64,000 nt of DNA from JAGXQV01 sp964527565 (GCA_964527565.1 CAZGOY010000001.1:62001-126000), one strand, 5' to 3'. Shown: positions 33,522 to 41,870, counted from the first letter of the stretch. Program-made: numbers and translations. Notes: generated by a model from the letters alone, not told the origin.

Positions 33522-34961
33522 ATGAAAGTATCTAAGGAAGAGCTTGTCGCCGTCCTGTCACAGTTCAATCCCTGGTGGCGTGACGAGGCGATTTCCGATC
33601 TGCCCAAGTGGCGGCGGGCGGCGTTCCGGGAGTTATACGCATGGACGACCAACCCGCCCGCCCCCCGCGCTGTCCTGCTTTCTGGCGCACGTCAGATCGG
33701 CAAAACCACGTTGATGTTGCAGGCAGTTGATGCCCTGTTGCGCGAAGGCGTGCCGCCCGCCAACATTCTCTATGCGACCTTCGACCACCCGATCCTGAAA
33801 CTCGCCGGAATCGAGGCGGTGCTGGAAGCCTGGCGCGAGCGGGAGCCCAAGGTTGACGGCCCTGAATACATTTTCCTCGACGAGGCCCAGTTCATCCGCG
33901 ATTGGGGCACGTGGGTCAAACACCAAGTGGACTTCGCCAAACATCGGCGCATTGCCTTTACCGGTTCGGCGACGCCACTTGTCGAGGCCGGGCAGGAATC
34001 AGGCGTCGGTCGCTGGCACACGATCCGGCTGACCACGCTCTCGTTTTACGAATACCTCCAGATCAAGAATCTGTCACTCCCGGCGCTGCCCCGCCTCAAG
34101 TCCCTGCGCGATCTATTCGACTGGCCACAGTCGGACCTCTACCGCGTCACCGAATCTGCTGCGCCCTATGTCGGGCATTTCCACGAATACCTGGTGCGTG
34201 GCGGATTTCCGCAGACGGCGCAAGTCGAGAGCATCACCCAGGCCCAGCGTCTGCTGCGCGAGGACATCATCGACAAGGTGTTGAAGCGCGACATGACGGC
34301 ATTGTTCGGCGTGCGCCGCGTGCTGGATCTGGAGCACACCTTCCTCTACCTGTGCATGCACGATGGCGGACTGCTCGACATGGTCGATCTCTGCGCCAAT
34401 CTGGAGGTCAAGCGACCGACGGCGCAGAGCTTCATCGAATTGCTGGAAGCGACCCACCTGATCTACCGCCTGCCGCCCTTCGGTTACGGCAAGGATGTGC
34501 TGCGGGCGCGCTTCAAAATTTACCTGGCCGATGCCGCCATTGCACCGGCGGTCATGCTCAAGGGCAAATCCATCCTAGAAGACCCGGCGGCGCTGGGCGT
34601 GGCAACCGAAACGGCGGTCTTCAAGCACTTGTTCGCCCGCTACTATGCGCAGAACGTGCGCTTCACCTACTGGCGCGGCAAGAAGGATCGGGAAGTTGAT
34701 CTCGTTGCCGAGGTGGGCGGCCAAATCATTCCCTTCGAGGTGAAATACCGCGCACAGCACACCGGCCTGCGCGACCTGAAAGGCTTGCTCGAACTTTGCC
34801 GACAGAAGTCCATCGACCGTGGCTACGTGGTCACCAAGGCACTGGATGACTTCGGCACGATTCCCGACCTACCCGACACCAACACCCGAATTCTGCGCAT
34901 TCCCGCGCCGCTGCTTTGCTACTGGATGGGCGAGTCCGAGCCTACCCCGGAACAACAATGA
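33522..34961 (+). CDS. AAA ATPase with DUF4143 C-terminal domain
   Basis: The 479-residue protein has the Walker A motif SGARQIGKTT, the Walker B YIFLDEAQ, and a GSATPLVEAGQ sensor region, followed by a DUF4143 domain. Near the end DREVDLVAEV and IPFEVKYRAQ resemble a PD-(D/E)XK nuclease core, as in many proteins of this family. Members of this AAA_14 group are common accessory genes of unclear role. It is flanked downstream by a toxin-antitoxin pair, so the region 33.4-35.9 kb is probably acquired. No adjacent partner gene is seen. Confidence 0.85.
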   Translation: MKVSKEELVAVLSQFNPWWRDEAISDLPKWRRAAFRELYAWTTNPPAPRAVLLSGARQIGKTTLMLQAVDALLREGVPPANILYATFDHPILKLAGIEAVLEAWREREPKVDGPEYIFLDEAQFIRDWGTWVKHQVDFAKHRRIAFTGSATPLVEAGQESGVGRWHTIRLTTLSFYEYLQIKNLSLPALPRLKSLRDLFDWPQSDLYRVTESAAPYVGHFHEYLVRGGFPQTAQVESITQAQRLLREDIIDKVLKRDMTALFGVRRVLDLEHTFLYLCMHDGGLLDMVDLCANLEVKRPTAQSFIELLEATHLIYRLPPFGYGKDVLRARFKIYLADAAIAPAVMLKGKSILEDPAALGVATETAVFKHLFARYYAQNVRFTYWRGKKDREVDLVAEVGGQIIPFEVKYRAQHTGLRDLKGLLELCRQKSIDRGYVVTKALDDFGTIPDLPDTNTRILRIPAPLLCYWMGESEPTPEQQ

Positions 34962-35133
34962 GAGTGACACAGCAACAACTCGAAGCTCAACGCTGTATTG
35001 ACCAAGTCTGTTACCAGTTTTTTGGGTGAGAGGAAGCCAAGCTGATTCGGCATCAATTTGCCATCTCGGCCTTTGTGGCGCCATTTTGGCGTCAGTGATA
35101 CACTGGTCCGTCAAATCAACGTAGGAGGTGATG

Positions 35134-35445
35134 ATGGGTGCCACCATTGCCAAGCAGGATCGCATCGGTGCTCGCGTGCCCCACGAGGTTTATGAAACCT
35201 TGTGCCGTGCAGCTGAACTGACGGGAGCCACGGTCAATCAGTTTCTGGTGCAAGCGGCTCTGAAAGAGGCCCAGGAAGTCATCGAGCGGGAAGAGGTTAT
35301 CCGCCTGTCAGCGCGGGACTGGAACTGGTTGCTCGACTTGATGGAAAGCCCGCCCAAGCCCAATGCCAGGCTGAAGACCGCCCTAATGCGTTACCAAAAA
35401 GCCAGGCGAGACGATGAAGGTAATTCCTTTAACTGGGAGCCATGA
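35134..35445 (+). CDS. TacA-type (DUF1778) antitoxin with ribbon-helix-helix domain
   Basis: The 103-residue protein starts at ATG 35134, 5 nt after AGGAGG; ATG 35131 and GTG 35128 are too close. The N-terminal ribbon-helix-helix (QDRIGARVPHEVYETLCRAAELTG) binds DNA; the C-terminal part (SARDWNWLLDLMESPPKPN) is the typical neutralising segment of DUF1778 antitoxins. It precedes and overlaps the GNAT toxin gene by 32 nt. It most likely represses its own operon together with the toxin. Confidence 0.88.
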   Translation: MGATIAKQDRIGARVPHEVYETLCRAAELTGATVNQFLVQAALKEAQEVIEREEVIRLSARDWNWLLDLMESPPKPNARLKTALMRYQKARRDDEGNSFNWEP

Positions 35446-35899
35446 CCGGCAAGCGTTTGACTGTGGCCGCCAGGAACTGAACGACTGGCTACGGCAAGTT
35501 GCTCGTCAGCATCAGGACAAGGGGCTGTCGAAGACCTTTGTGGCTATTCGCGATGAAGAACCCGCGCGTATCTGCGGTTATTACGCGCTGACGCTGGCTG
35601 AACTGGAAAACCGGCATCTGCCGGAAGTCCGGCGCAAAAAAATGCCGCGTCGCATCCCTGGGGTGCGCTTGGGCCGGTTGGCGGTCGACAGGCAATACCA
35701 GTGCAATGGTCTGGGCGAATTGCTGCTGGTCGATGCCTTGGTGCGGGCGCAACGAATCCACACCGAGGCAGACGGTATGGGTCTATTCATCGATGCGATT
35801 GATGAAGATGCCGCAAGATACTATCGGCGCTTCGGGTTCGAGGCTTGCCCGGATAATCCGTTGCTGCTGTTCATGCCGGTGCAAACAGAGACGGTTTGA
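35414..35899 (+). CDS. TacT-type GNAT acetyltransferase toxin
   Basis: The 161-residue N-acetyltransferase has the acetyl-CoA binding segment RLGRLAVDRQYQCNGLGELL and the catalytic-type tyrosine near the end (RYYRRFGFEACPDNPLLLFMP, in parts). Toxins of this family acetylate the amino acid of charged tRNAs and block translation. The frame begins inside the antitoxin gene, the usual coupling. A 5-nt gap separates it from the convergent small gene. Confidence 0.87.
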   Translation: MKVIPLTGSHDRQAFDCGRQELNDWLRQVARQHQDKGLSKTFVAIRDEEPARICGYYALTLAELENRHLPEVRRKKMPRRIPGVRLGRLAVDRQYQCNGLGELLLVDALVRAQRIHTEADGMGLFIDAIDEDAARYYRRFGFEACPDNPLLLFMPVQTETV

Positions 35900-35904
35900 C
35901 CAGA

Positions 35905-36102
35905 TTAAACGTCGCAGGGGCGGTCATACACCGCCATGATGGTTTTCAGTTCATGGAGCACCGCGCCGCGCTCCGCCATGTCCAGAGCAGCGGTTTCCGT
36001 CAGGGGTTCGTCGCGTTCCAGCGCGCCGATGATGCGTGTTACCTCGCGGCAACCGTTCTGGCAAAGCAACTCGATGCAGCGGTCGATTTTTGCATGATCC
36101 AT
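35905..36102 (-). CDS. Small hypothetical protein (65 residues)
   Basis: The sequence MDHAKIDRCIELLCQNGCREV is followed by a predicted helical hairpin, with cysteines C9, C14 and C18 and another near the end (RPCDV). I do not know a named family, but short proteins starting this way appear common in betaproteobacteria. It is convergent with the toxin gene and upstream of nhaR on the same strand. No strong ribosome binding site is seen. Confidence 0.6.
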   Translation of the reverse strand: MDHAKIDRCIELLCQNGCREVTRIIGALERDEPLTETAALDMAERGAVLHELKTIMAVYDRPCDV

Positions 36103-36162
36103 GCGCGTGACTTTGAAAAAAGCAAGCAGATATTTTACCCCGGTGAACGTTTTATGACAGGC

Positions 36163-37074
36163 TTAATTACGGGATACCCTGGTTTGGCCGAACAGTTCCT
36201 GCCGTGCAGCACGACTAATGGTAATTACTGCGGGGTGGGTTAGCTTGCGTTCGACTGAAATGGCGTAGAACTGTTCTACCACATCCACCGTTGCGCCAAT
36301 TTCGACCACATCGTACTGTCGTGCCACCAGTTCGGCAATTGCCGTGGGGGCGGGGAATATTCCCACGCCGGCCTGGCCGAAGGCTTTCATCAAAGCGCCA
36401 TCGTCGAATTCTCCGATGATGCGCGGATGAATTTGTTGATCACTCAGCCAGCGCGTCAGCTTGGAGCGAATGGCGACTTCATCGCCCGGCAGCAGCAGTG
36501 GCGCGCCATTCAGGCACGCGGGGAAATTCCCGGAGTGGCGCCGCGCCAACTCTGCTGCCGCAAAAAAAGAAATCCCGCATTCTCCGAGGAAGTGGTTGAA
36601 TCCGCGCACATCAACTGTATTCGGCATGGGAGCGTCGGCAATTACGATGTCGAGCCGATGCACCGCCAGTTCCGCCAGTAGTTGGGCGATTTTTCCTTCC
36701 CGGCAGACGATACGCGGCGGGTCGCTAACTGCCATCGCCGGTTCCAGGAGTTGGTAGGCGACGGATTTCGGAACGGCATCGGTGACGCCTACCCGGAATT
36801 GCAGCGGGCGCCCAGAGGGGCTGTGAAGCAATGCCTCTTCCAGTTCCTGTCCGAGCACAAACATCTCGTCAGCGTAGCTCAATACCAGCCGACCCGTTTC
36901 GGTCAAATCGAAATGGCGCCCAGTGCGGTTGAACAATTTCTCTCCCAGCGCCTTCTCGAATTGACTTAGTTGCCCGCTGATGGTTTGTGGAGTGAGGTGC
37001 AGACGCTCGCTGGCGCGAGTCACGCCGCCAGCCTTGACGACGACCCAAAAATAGTGCAGATGTTTGAAATTCAT
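36163..37074 (-). CDS. nhaR: LysR-type transcriptional regulator NhaR
   Basis: The 303-residue regulator starts at MNFKHLHYFWVVVKAGGVTRAS, the characteristic NhaR N-terminus; a frame 16 codons longer is rejected. The winged helix is at 1-60, with RLHLTPQTISGQLSQFEKALG as recognition region (in parts), then a LysR substrate domain. NhaR activates nhaA (Na+/H+ antiporter) or pga genes elsewhere, but neither is in this window. It is divergent from the HPF-like gene with a 122-nt A/T-rich gap holding TCGAA-N16-TTCGA. Confidence 0.85.
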   Translation of the reverse strand: MNFKHLHYFWVVVKAGGVTRASERLHLTPQTISGQLSQFEKALGEKLFNRTGRHFDLTETGRLVLSYADEMFVLGQELEEALLHSPSGRPLQFRVGVTDAVPKSVAYQLLEPAMAVSDPPRIVCREGKIAQLLAELAVHRLDIVIADAPMPNTVDVRGFNHFLGECGISFFAAAELARRHSGNFPACLNGAPLLLPGDEVAIRSKLTRWLSDQQIHPRIIGEFDDGALMKAFGQAGVGIFPAPTAIAELVARQYDVVEIGATVDVVEQFYAISVERKLTHPAVITISRAARQELFGQTRVSRN

Positions 37075-37106
37075 GGTCTCGGTTAATTCCAGATGGTTCG
37101 GTATTA

Positions 37107-37132
37107 TCGAAGTTTTTTTCAATTATATTCGA
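37107..37132. promoter_or_regulatory. Weak inverted repeat between nhaR and hpf
   Basis: TCGAA (37107-37111) and TTCGA (37128-37132) flank a T-rich stretch in the divergent region. It may be a LysR-type site, but it is short. Confidence 0.25.
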
Positions 37133-37196
37133 CTTTTTGGATGTGCAAAGATGTCCTACACTATTTTCGTTTCATAAATCGTGAAAGGACAATGCC

Positions 37197-37598
37197 ATGC
37201 GGATACACATTCAGTCGTCAAGCTTTGTACTTACCGAAGGTATACGTGAACATGCCGTGCGCCGCTTGAGATTCGCCTTGTCGCACGTGGCCGATCACAT
37301 CCGGCGCGTCACTGTCCATCTGTCCGACATCAATGGGCCGCGCGGGGGGGTGGATAAATGCTGCCGCATGGTGGTGACGATGGAGAAACTTGCGGAAATC
37401 GCCGTTGAAGACATCGAAAATGACCTCTATGTCGCCATTGACCGCGCGACCAGCCGCGCCGCACGTACAGTGACGCGCAACATTGATCGTAGCCGGGCGC
37501 AGCGCAAAAACAGTGCGCCGGGGCAGGAAATTCCTTCGCCCTGTGAAGCGGAGGGTCATAGGGATGAAAGGCGGAATGGAGAGAATCGGAGTGGTTGA
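37197..37598 (+). CDS. hpf: Ribosome hibernation factor HPF/RaiA family
   Basis: The 133-residue protein has the beta-alpha-beta-beta-beta-alpha HPF fold at residues 1-100: MRIHIQSSSFVLTEGIREHAV, RRVTVHLSDINGPRGG, DLYVAIDRATSRAARTVTR (each in parts). Basic residues follow. The C-terminal 30 residues (PGQEIPSPCEAEGHRDERRN, in parts) are an extra tail. It should bind the ribosomal A/P site in slow growth. Not all members act in hibernation. GGAC precedes the ATG. It overlaps the Sua5-like gene by 35 nt. Confidence 0.85.
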   Translation: MRIHIQSSSFVLTEGIREHAVRRLRFALSHVADHIRRVTVHLSDINGPRGGVDKCCRMVVTMEKLAEIAVEDIENDLYVAIDRATSRAARTVTRNIDRSRAQRKNSAPGQEIPSPCEAEGHRDERRNGENRSG

Positions 37599-38667
37599 CT
37601 GTGCAGGCCGAGACGTGGGCGCCGTTTCGGAAAAATCGGAAAATATCTCGCTGGCAACAGATCTGCTGCGGAAGGGCGGGGTGGTCGCCTTTCCTACCGA
37701 AACGGTCTATGGGCTGGGTGCGGATGCTGCCAATCCGCAGGCGCTGCTTCGGATATTCAAACTCAAGAAACGCCCACTCGATCACCCGCTGATCATTCAT
37801 ATCGGCGATGCCGGGCGGCTGAATTATTGGGCGTCCAGAATTACAGACGACGCTTGGCGGCTTGCCGAGCTTTTCTGGCCCGGGCCGCTCACCTTGATTC
37901 TGCCGCGTCGCATCCATGTGCTGACGCTGGTTACCGGGGGGCAGGAAGCCGTAGGGCTGCGGGTGCCCGACCATCCGGTGGCGCTCGCGCTGCTGCGCAG
38001 CCTCGGCGAGGAAAAAGGGCTGGCTGCGCCATCCGCGAACCGTTTCGGGCGCGTCAGTCCGACTACCGCCGACCATGTGCGGACGGAGTTAGGTGATGGG
38101 GTCGACATGATCCTCGATGGCGGCCCCTGTCGGGTCGGCCTGGAATCCACCATCGTCGGCTTCACTGGTGCTGCGCCGGTGTTGCTGCGGCCCGGTGGGA
38201 TACCTGCCGAATTGCTGGAAGATTCGCTCGGGTGCAAGCTTGAAAGGCCTGCTGCCAGCCCGCCGGAAATCCGGGCGTCGGGCTGCCTGCCATCCCATTA
38301 TGCTCCATCCACGCCACTGGAAGTCTGGTCTGCCGGAACCCTGTGGCAGCGGGCAGAAGCGCTTTCGGTTCAAGGGAAACGTGTGGCGATTCTGGAAATG
38401 GATATGGAGCCACCTCCAGAAAGCTGCCAACAATTTCATTTTCCCATGCCGACGGGTGCGAAGGCCTATGGCCGCGCACTCTACGCCACCCTGCGTGCTG
38501 CGGACAGTGGTGGATTCGACCTCATTCTGGCGCAAATGCCGCCGCAAACCACCGCCTGGCAGGCGGTGGATGACCGGCTGCGGCGCGCCGCCACGCTTTA
38601 CTGTCCGGGTGCACCGCTGCCGCCTTTTCCGTCCCGCAGCGGAAAACCGGCGATTCCGGCCAAGTAG
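37564..38667 (+). CDS. sua5: L-threonylcarbamoyladenylate synthase (Sua5/YrdC/YwlC family)
   Basis: The 367-residue protein has a YrdC domain (GGVVAFPTETVYGLGADA, KKRPLDHPLIIHI, SANRFGRVSPTTADHV, GLESTIVGF) and a C-terminal Sua5 domain. It makes threonylcarbamoyl-AMP for the t6A modification at tRNA position 37. ATG 37564 follows GGAGGG; ATG 37576 is the alternative. The 3' end overlaps the convergent cbbR by 70 nt. Confidence 0.92.
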   Translation: MKGGMERIGVVDCAGRDVGAVSEKSENISLATDLLRKGGVVAFPTETVYGLGADAANPQALLRIFKLKKRPLDHPLIIHIGDAGRLNYWASRITDDAWRLAELFWPGPLTLILPRRIHVLTLVTGGQEAVGLRVPDHPVALALLRSLGEEKGLAAPSANRFGRVSPTTADHVRTELGDGVDMILDGGPCRVGLESTIVGFTGAAPVLLRPGGIPAELLEDSLGCKLERPAASPPEIRASGCLPSHYAPSTPLEVWSAGTLWQRAEALSVQGKRVAILEMDMEPPPESCQQFHFPMPTGAKAYGRALYATLRAADSGGFDLILAQMPPQTTAWQAVDDRLRRAATLYCPGAPLPPFPSRSGKPAIPAK

Positions 38668-39572
38668 CGGTTCGCCAGATTGTGGCTTTCCTGCTTGAGG
38701 AAATCCATGAAGGTGGCGGCGACCACCGTCAGGCGCTTGTCGCCGGGGTAGGCGGCGAACCACTGGCGGCGGATCGGGAAACCGGCTACGTCGAGCACTG
38801 CCAACTCCTCGCTGTTCCTTTCCAGCGCCAGGGTGTGCGCCGACAGCACGGCGAGGCCCAAGCCGCCGACCACCGCCTGCTTGATCGCCTCGTTGCTGCC
38901 CAGTTCCATGCGGATTTTGGGCGCCATCCCTTGCTCAGCGAAAAAGCGTTCGGCGGCGAGCCTAGTGCCCGAGCCCGGCTCGCGCACCAGGAAATACTCT
39001 TGCGCCAAACGCTCCAAGGATACGTTTTCCTTGCCCGCCAGTGGGTGGTCGCGGGGGGCAAGCACCACCAGCGGGTTTTCCAGAAAGGGCTCGGCGCAGA
39101 CATCCATGTGTTCGGGCGGCTGGCCGAGTATGTAGAGATCGTCCTGGTTGTCGGCGAGGCGTTGCAAAACTCTTTCCCGGTTGGTTACCTTGAGCGACAC
39201 CTCAATGCCGGGATAGCGCTCGTAAAAAGCCCCAAGCAGGCGCGGGATGAAATATTTTGCGGTGGTGACCGCAGCGAGGCGCAATTTACCGGCCTTCACG
39301 CCCTTCATGTCAGAGATCAGCATCTCGAAACGCGACAGCTCTTCTAATATGAGTTGGCACAAGGCTTCCAGTTCGCGTCCCACATCAGTCAGGAAAATCC
39401 GCTTGCCGACCTGTTCCAGCAGGGGCAGGCCGACGATGTCCGTCAACTGTTTGATCTGGATGGAGACGGTGGGCTGGGTAAGGTGCAACTCCTCGGCGGC
39501 GCGGGTGAAGCTGAGATGGCGCGCCACCGCCTCGAACACTTTGAGCTGGCGCAATGAGGCATGTTTCATCAT
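38598..39572 (-). CDS. cbbR: LysR-type regulator CbbR
   Basis: The 324-residue LysR protein starts MMKHASLRQLKVFEAVARHLSF with the HTH AAEELHLTQPTVSIQIKQL (in parts), and the effector domain includes YERYPGIEVSLKVTNRERVL. It is divergent from cbbL with 165 nt between, the standard CbbR arrangement. It should activate cbbLSQO in response to metabolites. Its 3' end overlaps the sua5-type gene on the other strand by 70 nt. Confidence 0.92.
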   Translation of the reverse strand: MMKHASLRQLKVFEAVARHLSFTRAAEELHLTQPTVSIQIKQLTDIVGLPLLEQVGKRIFLTDVGRELEALCQLILEELSRFEMLISDMKGVKAGKLRLAAVTTAKYFIPRLLGAFYERYPGIEVSLKVTNRERVLQRLADNQDDLYILGQPPEHMDVCAEPFLENPLVVLAPRDHPLAGKENVSLERLAQEYFLVREPGSGTRLAAERFFAEQGMAPKIRMELGSNEAIKQAVVGGLGLAVLSAHTLALERNSEELAVLDVAGFPIRRQWFAAYPGDKRLTVVAATFMDFLKQESHNLANRYLAGIAGFPLRDGKGGSGAPGQ

Positions 39573-39587
39573 GGTGTTTCAGCCGAA

Positions 39588-39647
39588 ATTATCATAGATC
39601 AAAGTCTATCATTAGCATCGAAATTTACAATTATTATTTATGATAAT
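39588..39647. promoter_or_regulatory. CbbR operator candidate in the cbbR-cbbL region
   Basis: ATTATCATA (39588-39596) and TATGATAAT (39639-39647) are perfect 9-nt inverted arms; T-N11-A-type motifs lie between them in this A/T-rich tract. TATAGT (39655-39660) follows as a likely -10 for cbbL. A similar TATAGTG lies upstream of cbbM. Confidence 0.5.
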
Positions 39648-39737
39648 GCCTCGCTATAGTGGCAACACGCTCAAACGAGCCACGCGCCATCCCCTCGGGG
39701 CGGCATACGGTTTAACCCACTAAGCAAGGAGCTTGCA

Positions 39738-41159
39738 ATGGCCGGAAAAACTTACAACGCGGGCGTCAAAGAGTACCGCGAAACCTACTGGGATCCCAAC
39801 TACACGCCGAAGGACAGCGATATCCTGGCGGTCTTCAAGGTGGTGCCGCAAGCCGGCGTGCCGCGCGAAGAGGCCGCCGCTGCGGTGTGCGCCGAATCCT
39901 CAACCGCCACCTGGACCAACGTCTGGACTGATCTGCTGACCGATCTGGACTACTACAAGGGGCGCGCCTACGCCATCGAGGACGTGCCGGGCAACGACGA
40001 GGCTTTCTACGCCTTCATCGCCTACCCGATGGGGCTGTTCGAGGAAGGTTCGGTGGTCAACGTGTTCACCTCGCTGGTCGGCAACGTGTTCGGCTTCAAG
40101 GCGGTGCGCAAGCTGCGCCTGGAAGACGTGCGCTTCCCGCTGTGGTTCGTCACCACCTGCGACGGCCCGCCCCACGGCATCCAGGTCGAGCGCGACAAGC
40201 TGGACAAGTACGGCCGCCCGATGCTGGGCTGCACCATCAAGCCCAAGCTGGGTCTGTCCGCCAAGAACTACGGCCGCGCCGTGTACGAGTGCCTGCGCGG
40301 CGGCCTGGACTTCACCAAGGACGACGAGAACGTCAACTCGCAGCCGTTCATGCGCTGGCGCGACCGCTTCGATTTCTGCCAGGAAGCGATCGAGAAGGCC
40401 GAGCGCGAGACCGGCGAGCGCAAGGGCCATTACCTCAACGTGACCGGCCCAAACATGGAAGCTATCTACGAGCGCGCCGAGCACGCCAAGGAAATCGGCA
40501 GCCCGATCATCATGTCCGACTTCCTCACCATCGGCTGGGCCGCGCACAGCAGCCTGTCCAAATGGTGCCGCAAGAACGGCATGCTGCTGCACGTGCACCG
40601 CGCCATGCACGGCGTGATCGACCGCAATCCCGAGCACGGCATCCATTTCCGCGTGCTGACCAAGCTGCTGCGCCTCTTGGGCGGCGACCATCTGCACTCC
40701 GGCACCGTGGTCGGCAAGCTGGAAGGCGACCGCGAAGCCACGCTGGGCTGGGTGGACATCATGCGTGAGCGCTACATCAAGGAAGACCGTTCGCGCGGCA
40801 TCTTCTTCGATCAGGACTGGGGCCAGATGCCCAGCGTCATGCCGGTGGCCTCCGGCGGCATCCATGTCTGGCACATGCCGGCGCTGGTGTCGATCTTCGG
40901 TGACGATTCCGTGCTCCAGTTCGGCGGCGGCACGCTCGGCCACCCCTGGGGCAACGCTGCCGGCGCCGCTGCTAACCGCGTCGCGTTGGAAGCCTGCGTC
41001 CAGGCGCGCAACGAAGGCCGCAACCTGGAAAAGGAAGGCAAGGACATCCTGACCAACGCCGCCAACTCCAGCCCCGAGCTGAAAATGGCGATGGAAACCT
41101 GGAAGGAAATCAAGTTCGAGTTCGACGTTGTCGACAAGCTGGACGTGACGCACAAGTAA
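39738..41159 (+). CDS. cbbL: RuBisCO large subunit, form I
   Basis: The 473-residue form I large subunit has the carbamylated-lysine motif GGLDFTKDDENVNS, the KPKLGLSAKNYGR lysine, the loop-6 GTVVGKLEG, and GGIHVWHMPALVS. CbbQ and CbbO downstream and the absence of carboxysome genes indicate form IAq. ATG is preceded by AAGGAGC. It is separated from cbbS by 290 nt containing palindromic repeats and a small fold-back insertion. Confidence 0.98.
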   Translation: MAGKTYNAGVKEYRETYWDPNYTPKDSDILAVFKVVPQAGVPREEAAAAVCAESSTATWTNVWTDLLTDLDYYKGRAYAIEDVPGNDEAFYAFIAYPMGLFEEGSVVNVFTSLVGNVFGFKAVRKLRLEDVRFPLWFVTTCDGPPHGIQVERDKLDKYGRPMLGCTIKPKLGLSAKNYGRAVYECLRGGLDFTKDDENVNSQPFMRWRDRFDFCQEAIEKAERETGERKGHYLNVTGPNMEAIYERAEHAKEIGSPIIMSDFLTIGWAAHSSLSKWCRKNGMLLHVHRAMHGVIDRNPEHGIHFRVLTKLLRLLGGDHLHSGTVVGKLEGDREATLGWVDIMRERYIKEDRSRGIFFDQDWGQMPSVMPVASGGIHVWHMPALVSIFGDDSVLQFGGGTLGHPWGNAAGAAANRVALEACVQARNEGRNLEKEGKDILTNAANSSPELKMAMETWKEIKFEFDVVDKLDVTHK

Positions 41160-41169
41160 TGCAATGTAG

Positions 41170-41201
41170 GGCGGGTTAGGCGCATGGCGCCGTAACCCGC
41201 C
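41170..41201. repeat. Hairpin after cbbL
   Basis: GGCGGGTTA (41170-41178) pairs with TAACCCGCC (41193-41201) around GGCGC-AT-GGCGC-type sequence. GTTACGGCC/GGCCTAAC-type repeats continue to about 41243. It resembles palindromic repeats widespread in betaproteobacteria. Confidence 0.55.
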
Positions 41202-41243
41202 AGACGCAAAACCGAATTGTCGGGTTACGGCCTACGGCCTAAC

Positions 41244-41419
41244 TCTACTTTGTCAGATTTCAAGACAAGTGGCGTTAGAACGTCCCTTCCCCCCACGGGG
41301 GAAGGACAGGATGGGGGCGAGCAAATCATTCAACCGCTTGATTTAAAAGCCCCCACCCCAACCCTCCCCCGTTGGGGGGAGGGAGCCAAAACCGTTGCAA
41401 GTCAATCTGACAAAGTAGA
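41244..41419. mobile_element. MITE-like fold-back element between cbbL and cbbS
   Basis: A 176-bp segment is bounded by perfect 16-bp inverted repeats, TCTACTTTGTCAGATT at 41244-41259 and its complement at 41404-41419. Inside, a C-rich arm (from about 41282) and a G-rich arm (to about 41390) are imperfect reverse complements of about 35 nt, joined by an A/T-rich loop. No coding capacity is seen. A non-autonomous insertion is the simplest reading; it could also modulate cbbS expression relative to cbbL. Confidence 0.55.
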
Positions 41420-41449
41420 ACTAACCCAACTTACGAAAGGAGCAATGAA

Positions 41450-41809
41450 ATGAGCCAAATGCAAGACTACTCGTCCCGCCTGTCGGATCCCAATAGCCGC
41501 AAGTTGGGCACCTTTTCCTATCTGCCGCCGATGGATGCCGACCATCTCCGCAAGCAGATCCAGTACATCGTGAACCAGGGCTGGAATCCGGCGATCGAGC
41601 ACACCGAACCCGCGGAAGCCAGCAGCAACTACTGGTATATGTGGAAGCTGCCGATGTTCGGCGAAACCGACGTGGATCGCATCCTCGCCGAGATCGAGCT
41701 GTGCAAGAAGGCTAACCCCGGCCATCACGTGCGCCTGCTTGGCTACGACAACATCAAGCAGTCCCAGGGCGCCAACATGATCGTGCACCGCGCCCCGATC
41801 AAGGTCTAA
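41450..41809 (+). CDS. cbbS: RuBisCO small subunit, form I
   Basis: The 119-residue small subunit includes GTFSYLPPMDADHLRKQI, WNPAIEHTEP, YWYMWKLPMFGETD and HVRLLGYDNIKQSQGANMIVH (in parts). With CbbL it forms the L8S8 enzyme. GAAAGGAGC precedes the ATG, giving cbbS its own strong ribosome binding site after the insertion. Confidence 0.98.
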   Translation: MSQMQDYSSRLSDPNSRKLGTFSYLPPMDADHLRKQIQYIVNQGWNPAIEHTEPAEASSNYWYMWKLPMFGETDVDRILAEIELCKKANPGHHVRLLGYDNIKQSQGANMIVHRAPIKV

Positions 41810-41822
41810 CCGCCGCAAAACA

Positions 41823-41847
41823 TGGGGTGCCCCACGGGGCATCCCCA
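41823..41847 (+). promoter_or_regulatory. Stem-loop between cbbS and cbbQ
   Basis: GGGGTGCCCC and GGGGCATCCCC pair around AC, with a one-base bulge. There is no T-run, so it is more likely an RNA processing or stability hairpin than a terminator. It may set a lower level of cbbQ-cbbO than of cbbLS. Confidence 0.4.
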
Positions 41848-41870
41848 CACGGAATTTAAGGAGCCATGCG

